This document shows, one piece after another, positions 11,944 to 15,473 of a stretch of 15,473 nt of DNA. The stretch is from an uncultured Clostridia bacterium. GTDB taxonomy: Bacteria > Bacillota > Clostridia > Christensenellales > CAG-314. The position numbers and the translations under genes were made by a program. The notes under the pieces were generated by a model. That model saw nothing but the letters and a program-made list of their open reading frames with translations. It did no database searches and was not told the DNA's origin. Location of the stretch: NCBI GenBank assembly GCA_934177025.1, contig CAKPPA010000009.1, forward strand, positions 1 to 15,473, written 5' to 3'. How positions within the stretch are numbered: position 1 is the stretch's first letter; every line of letters begins with the position of its first letter.

Positions 11944-14706
11944 ATGCATAACAACAATCGTAGCACAGTTCGGCAGGCGACACCGAAAAACGCCGTCCGT
12001 GACGAACAAAATCGCCTCATTCAATTTGCGGCAACCAATGCCGCAACCGAAATTTTGACGAAACTCAACACTTCGCTTAACGGACTTGACGAAAACGAAA
12101 TTTCCGTCAGCCGCAGCGAATACGGAAGCAACGAAGTTACGCACGAAAAAAAGCAATCGCTTGCCAAACGGCTTGCCGGTGCATTTGTGAACCCGTTTAC
12201 CGCCATTCTGTTTTGCTTGGCAATCGTATCCGCCCTGACGGATATGATTTTTCCGCATTTTTCCCTGTTTGGAAGCAATCCGGAAAATTTCAATCCGCTG
12301 ACGGTCATTATCATTGTAACGATGGTGCTGATTTCCGGCACGCTACGCTTCGTGCAGGAGTCCCGCAGCGGCAATGCGGCGGAAAAACTGTTGGCAATGA
12401 TTACCACCACCTGCACCATTACCCGCAAAGAGCAGGTGAAAGCGGAAATCCCCATCGACGAACTTGTGGTCGGCGACATCGTGCATTTGTCCGCCGGCGA
12501 CATGATTCCTGCCGACGTACGCATTTTGGATGCGAAAGACTTGTTTGTAAGTCAATCGAGCCTGACCGGCGAAAGCGAACCGATTGAAAAAACGCCGAGC
12601 GTAAACGCCCAAAAGGATAGCATTACCGATTACACGAACATTGCTTTTTTGGGAAGCAACGTGGTTTCCGGCAGTGCCAAAGCGGTGGTGGTTTGCACCG
12701 GCGATCGGACGTTGTTCGGCTCCATGACCTCTGCCGTGGCGAAAGAAGCCGTGGAAACCAATTTTACCAAGGGTGTGAATGCGGTTTCGTGGGTGCTGAT
12801 TCGCTTTATGCTCGTTATGGTGCCGGTGGTGTTTTTTGTCAACGGCATTACCAAGGGCAACTGGCTGGATGCATTTTTGTTTGCAATTTCCATTGCCGTC
12901 GGGCTGACGCCGGAAATGCTACCCATGATTGTGACGACCTGCCTTGCCAAAGGCGCGGTTTCCATGAGCAAAAAGCAAACAATTGTGAAAAACCTAAATT
13001 CCATTCAAAATTTTGGAGCAATCGACATCCTTTGCACGGATAAAACCGGCACGCTGACGCAAGATAAGGTGGTGCTGGAATATCACCTGAACGTCAACGG
13101 CGAGGACGACACGCGGGTGCTACGCCATGCGTATTTGAACAGTTATTTTCAAACCGGCTACAAAAACCTGATGGATTTTGCCATTATTCACAAAACCGAG
13201 GAAGCCGAAGCGGCAGATCCGCGCCTTGTCGATTTGTCCGAAAACTACGTGAAGGTGGACGAAATCCCCTTCGACTTCACGCGGCGCAGGCTTACCACCG
13301 TGGTGCAGGACAAAAAAGGCAAAACGCAAATGGTGACAAAGGGCGCAGTGGAGGAAATGCTTGCTATTTGCACTTATGCCGAGTGCGACGGAGCGGTGCA
13401 ACCTTTGAGCGACACCGTGCGCAACCGCATTTTGAAAACCGTGGATCACCTCAATGACAAGGGATTTCGCGTCCTTGCGATTGCACAAAAAAGCAATCCG
13501 TCGCCGGTTGGTGCATTTGGCGTAAAGGACGAGTGCGACATGGTGCTGCTTGGGTACCTTGCCTTCCTCGATCCGCCGAAGGAATCCACCGCGGATGCCA
13601 TTCAGGCATTGAAAAAGCACGGCGTTACGACCAAAATTTTGACGGGCGACAACGACAAAGTGACGCGCACCATTTGTAAGCAAGTAGGACTGGAAGTGCG
13701 CAACATGCTACTCGGTGCCGATTTGGAACGCATGACCGACGCCGAATTGGCAAAAGCGGCGGAAACTACCGACGTGTTTGCCAAACTCACGCCCGACCAA
13801 AAAGCGCGCGTGGTTTCGGCACTGCGCGAAAACGGGCATACCGTCGGATTTATGGGTGACGGCATTAACGACGCTGCCGCAATGAAAGCGGCGGACATCG
13901 GGATTTCGGTGGACACCGCCGTGGACGTGGCAAAAGAATCGGCAGATATCATTTTGCTGGAAAAAGATTTAATGGTGTTGGAGCAAGGCATTATTGAAGG
14001 GCGCAAAACCTACGCCAACATGATGAAGTACATCAAGCTGACGGCTTCCTCCAACTTTGGCAATATGTTTGCGGTGTTGGCGGCTTCGGCACTCCTCCCC
14101 TTCCTGCCGATGATGAGCGTGCATCTGATTTTTTTGAATTTGATTTACGACTTGAGTTGCACTGCCATTCCTTGGGACAACGTGGACGAGGAGTTTATTG
14201 CAAAACCGCGAAAATGGGATGCCTCCGGCGTGGGAAGTTTTATGCTTTGGATCGGGCCGACCAGTTCCATTTTTGACTTTACCACCTACATTTTTATGTA
14301 CTTTGTGTTTTGCCCGATGTTTGTGTCGGGAGGCGTGCTGTTTAACGATTTGGCACTGCACTACAGCGGCGCCGAATTGGCGGCACTGCAAGCACAGTAT
14401 ATCGGAATGTTTCAGGCGGGGTGGTTTGTGGAATCCATGTGGAGTCAAACGCTGGTGATTCATATGATTCGCACGCCGAAGATTTCGTTTTTCCAAAGCC
14501 ATGCTTCGGCACCGGTGACGGTGCTGTCCCTCATCGGCATTGCCGTGTTGACGGTGATTCCGTTTACGCCGCTGGGGACGGTGCTTGGCCTTGTTGCCCT
14601 GCCGGCATCGTACTTTGCATACTTGCTGCCGTGCATTGTGCTGTACATGCTGTTGGCTACCAGTTTGAAAAAAGCCTACGTTCGTCACTTTGGCGAACTG
14701 CTGTAA
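11944..14706 (+). CDS. mgtA: P-type Mg2+-importing ATPase MgtA
   Basis: The 920-residue type IIIB P-type ATPase drives Mg2+ uptake across the membrane with ATP. Family landmarks appear in order: an N-terminal cation-ATPase domain, TGES in the actuator domain (208-211), GLTPEMLPM in helix M4, the phosphorylation motif DKTGTLT at Asp366, TGDN at 567-570, GDGINDA at 638-644, and a set of C-terminal helices containing PWDNVDEEF (743 on), characteristic of MgtA. Length is close to E. coli MgtA (898). The ATG follows TTAGGAGG with an 8-base spacer. The protein is complete and undamaged. It is preceded by a long structured leader with a small ORF and followed immediately by a 61-residue membrane protein gene. 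Expression at low Mg2+ is expected from the family. Confidence 0.97.
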   Translation: MHNNNRSTVRQATPKNAVRDEQNRLIQFAATNAATEILTKLNTSLNGLDENEISVSRSEYGSNEVTHEKKQSLAKRLAGAFVNPFTAILFCLAIVSALTDMIFPHFSLFGSNPENFNPLTVIIIVTMVLISGTLRFVQESRSGNAAEKLLAMITTTCTITRKEQVKAEIPIDELVVGDIVHLSAGDMIPADVRILDAKDLFVSQSSLTGESEPIEKTPSVNAQKDSITDYTNIAFLGSNVVSGSAKAVVVCTGDRTLFGSMTSAVAKEAVETNFTKGVNAVSWVLIRFMLVMVPVVFFVNGITKGNWLDAFLFAISIAVGLTPEMLPMIVTTCLAKGAVSMSKKQTIVKNLNSIQNFGAIDILCTDKTGTLTQDKVVLEYHLNVNGEDDTRVLRHAYLNSYFQTGYKNLMDFAIIHKTEEAEAADPRLVDLSENYVKVDEIPFDFTRRRLTTVVQDKKGKTQMVTKGAVEEMLAICTYAECDGAVQPLSDTVRNRILKTVDHLNDKGFRVLAIAQKSNPSPVGAFGVKDECDMVLLGYLAFLDPPKESTADAIQALKKHGVTTKILTGDNDKVTRTICKQVGLEVRNMLLGADLERMTDAELAKAAETTDVFAKLTPDQKARVVSALRENGHTVGFMGDGINDAAAMKAADIGISVDTAVDVAKESADIILLEKDLMVLEQGIIEGRKTYANMMKYIKLTASSNFGNMFAVLAASALLPFLPMMSVHLIFLNLIYDLSCTAIPWDNVDEEFIAKPRKWDASGVGSFMLWIGPTSSIFDFTTYIFMYFVFCPMFVSGGVLFNDLALHYSGAELAALQAQYIGMFQAGWFVESMWSQTLVIHMIRTPKISFFQSHASAPVTVLSLIGIAVLTVIPFTPLGTVLGLVALPASYFAYLLPCIVLYMLLATSLKKAYVRHFGELL

Positions 14707-14718
14707 GGAGGTGCCGTT

Positions 14719-14904
14719 ATGAACTGGAACAAACTTTGGACAACGATTTTCGGAACAACCGAATGGCTTGGACTTAACATCGGTTTTTGGGTGTCCATGG
14801 CGGTAGTGACACTGATTGTGATTGCAATGAACGTTGTGTTTTGGAGTTTGAAACCAAAACACCGTAAGGAGGACGAGCCGAACGAACCGCCGACAAAACC
14901 TTAA
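14719..14904 (+). CDS. Small single-span membrane protein downstream of mgtA
   Basis: The 61-residue protein begins MNWNKLWTTIFGTTEWLGLN, has one transmembrane helix at about residues 20-43, then a charged tail (KPKHRKEDEPNEPPTKP) that is probably cytoplasmic. The ribosome binding site AAGGAGGTG begins within the mgtA stop codon, so the two genes are cotranscribed and probably cotranslated. No named family was recognised with certainty. Small membrane proteins that stabilise or tune P-type ATPases are known, for example MgtS for E. coli MgtA and KdpF for KdpFABC. By position this could be such a partner, but that is inference and there is no visible sequence similarity to those peptides. Confidence 0.85.
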   Translation: MNWNKLWTTIFGTTEWLGLNIGFWVSMAVVTLIVIAMNVVFWSLKPKHRKEDEPNEPPTKP

Positions 14905-15070
14905 TTCCGCCATTTGCGGCGGAGTGGGGAAAAACAAACGTCTGTGGCGTTCCTGACTGCCCGCACCCTTGGCCGTAAACAAGAGGAACATAATTCACTA
15001 TTTTTCAATTCCTCCTTCGCTACAAAGGTTTGACACTTTGCTTTTGAGGGAAACATTTTGTAAAAGTAAA
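14905..15070 (+). other. 3' untranslated stretch after the mgtA operon, no gene seen
   Basis: No coding region is supportable here. CCGCC/GGCGG (14907-14922) forms a hairpin without a T tract. AGGAAC (14984-14989) can pair with GTTCCT (14949-14954), while the overlapping GAGGAA (14983-14988) can pair with TTCCTC (15009-15014), so two hairpins exclude each other. CAAAG/CTTTG flanks a TTTGACA further on. It may simply be operon 3' UTR ending at the terminator at 15071-15111. Confidence 0.4.
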
Positions 15071-15111
15071 CAAAGCACCTTGACACGCATTGCAAGGTGC
15101 TTTGTTTTTTT
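15071..15111 (+). terminator. Strong intrinsic terminator
   Basis: CAAAGCACCTTG (15071-15082) pairs perfectly over 12 bases with CAAGGTGCTTTG (15093-15104) around a 10-base loop, followed by seven T. It is the first good terminator after mgtA and the small membrane protein gene. Confidence 0.95.
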
Positions 15112-15142
15112 CGTTGACCTTTTTTGCAAAGCGTACACGGAA

Positions 15143-15198
15143 TTTTTGCGGACTTGTTTTTACAAACTTTTTGAAAGGAATTTTTCTCTCCGCAAAAA
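15143..15198. repeat. 10-bp perfect inverted repeat upstream of the tRNA promoter
   Basis: TTTTTGCGGA (15143-15152) and TCCGCAAAAA (15189-15198) are exact inverted copies, 36 bases apart and ending two bases before the -35 at 15201. They could be a regulatory site or a remnant; nothing else identifies them. Confidence 0.5.
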
Positions 15199-15200
15199 CC

Positions 15201-15229
15201 TTGTATTTCCAAGTTTTGTGTGATATAAT
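15201..15229 (+). promoter_or_regulatory. Sigma-A promoter for the tRNA-Ser transcript
   Basis: TTGTAT (15201-15206) and a perfect TATAAT (15224-15229) are separated by 17 bases. The predicted start is near 15236, about 150 bases before the tRNA. Confidence 0.88.
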
Positions 15230-15235
15230 GACCGA

Positions 15236-15385
15236 GCGTCGAAGTAGGCAACAGGACAAAAGTTTCCTTTTTGTAATCGCTGTTTTGTTCGCAACAAACC
15301 CCTACTCCGCCTTACGACATCCGTAAGGCAAAAACCCTACGTTACGCACGCAAAAACGAAACGGCAAAGACGCTAAAAACCATTT
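15236..15385 (+). other. Structured leader between promoter and tRNA-Ser
   Basis: No open frame is supportable. Three paired elements stand out: AGTAGG (15243-15248) with CCTACT (15301-15306), an enclosed TTTGTT-CGC-AACAAA hairpin (15284-15298), and GCCTTACG-ACATC-CGTAAGGC (15309-15329). The last has no T tract, so it is not a standard terminator. It may be a small RNA or a processed tRNA leader. Confidence 0.4.
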
Positions 15386-15473
15386 GGAAGGCTGGCAGAG
15401 TCCGGTTGAATGCACTCGACTTGAAATCGAACGACGCCTTGAACGGTGTCCGGGGGTTCGAATCCCTCGCCTT
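15386..15473 (+). tRNA. tRNA-Ser (anticodon UGA), 3' end cut by the window
   Basis: The acceptor 5' strand GGAAGGC pairs with GCCTT at the window end, so two acceptor bases, the discriminator and any CCA lie outside. The anticodon loop is CTTGAAA, giving anticodon TGA, which reads UCA and UCG serine codons. A long variable arm (GACGCC with GGTGTC) marks it as a class II tRNA of the serine type. The T arm is GGGGG-TTCGAAT-CCCTC. Confidence 0.96.

Noticed and set aside
13969..14991. Open frame of 340 codons on the minus strand opposite mgtA
   Set aside because: It lies antisense to conserved MgtA sequence and has a shadow-frame composition rich in His, Arg and Gln, with no recognisable domain.
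14925..15110. 6S RNA or SRP RNA in the gap after mgtA
   Set aside because: Some short blocks (CCAAGGGT and GCGGGCAG on the minus strand) recall 6S RNA, but no long closing stem or central bubble could be built, and the SRP core motif is absent.
14901..15251. 116-codon minus-strand frame after the mgtA operon
   Set aside because: It crosses the strong terminator and a promoter, lacks a recognisable domain, and its only good ribosome-binding-like motif is mid-frame.
15228..15326. 32-codon frame starting at an ATG within the tRNA promoter
   Set aside because: The start codon overlaps the -10 element, so it would not be in the transcript, and it has no ribosome binding site.

Overview
The window looks like chromosomal DNA from a spore-forming, low-to-mid GC member of the Firmicutes, most likely a clostridium. 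The main reasons are an intact gene for the late mother-cell sigma factor SigK with a SigK-type pro-sequence, a ruvX-DUF1292 gene pair as in Bacillus (yrrK-yrzB), strong AGGAGG-type ribosome binding sites, sigma-A promoters with 16-17 base spacers, and T-tailed intrinsic terminators. No phage, insertion sequence, CRISPR or plasmid gene is visible. The species cannot be named from this sequence.

Left half (1-4747), all on the minus strand. The first unit is ruvX followed by a DUF1292 protein that runs off the left edge; it has its own extended -10 promoter. Upstream lies a tightly overlapping four-gene operon: a DUF3810 membrane metalloprotease-like protein, a CYTH phosphatase-like protein, a HAD phosphatase and a DUF2284 cysteine-rich protein. 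An intrinsic terminator separates it from an NAD-dependent epimerase/reductase gene. That gene diverges from a tetR-DUF1275 pair on the plus strand, and the shared intergenic region holds overlapping divergent promoters and repeated TGAACA/TGTTGA half-sites.

Middle (6335-9500). A convergent gap holds a strong terminator and a 30-base exact duplication. It is followed on the minus strand by a SPOR-like membrane protein, the RNase P RNA (rnpB, with promoter and terminator) and sigK. A purine salvage pair then runs on the plus strand: a PRPP-dependent phosphoribosyltransferase and an AzgA-type NCS2 purine permease. The permease has its own promoter, a 27-codon leader ORF and an intrinsic terminator ahead of its start.

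Right half (11296-15473). A roughly 500-nt leader precedes mgtA, a P-type Mg2+ ATPase. It carries a strong promoter, a 30-codon ORF with an excellent ribosome binding site, a large terminator-like hairpin with an alternative fold, and a three-way-junction-like element just before the mgtA ribosome binding site. No M-box consensus is visible, so this is the best candidate here for an undescribed regulatory RNA. mgtA is followed by a 61-residue single-span membrane protein, a terminator, a second strong promoter and a tRNA-Ser(UGA) cut by the right edge.
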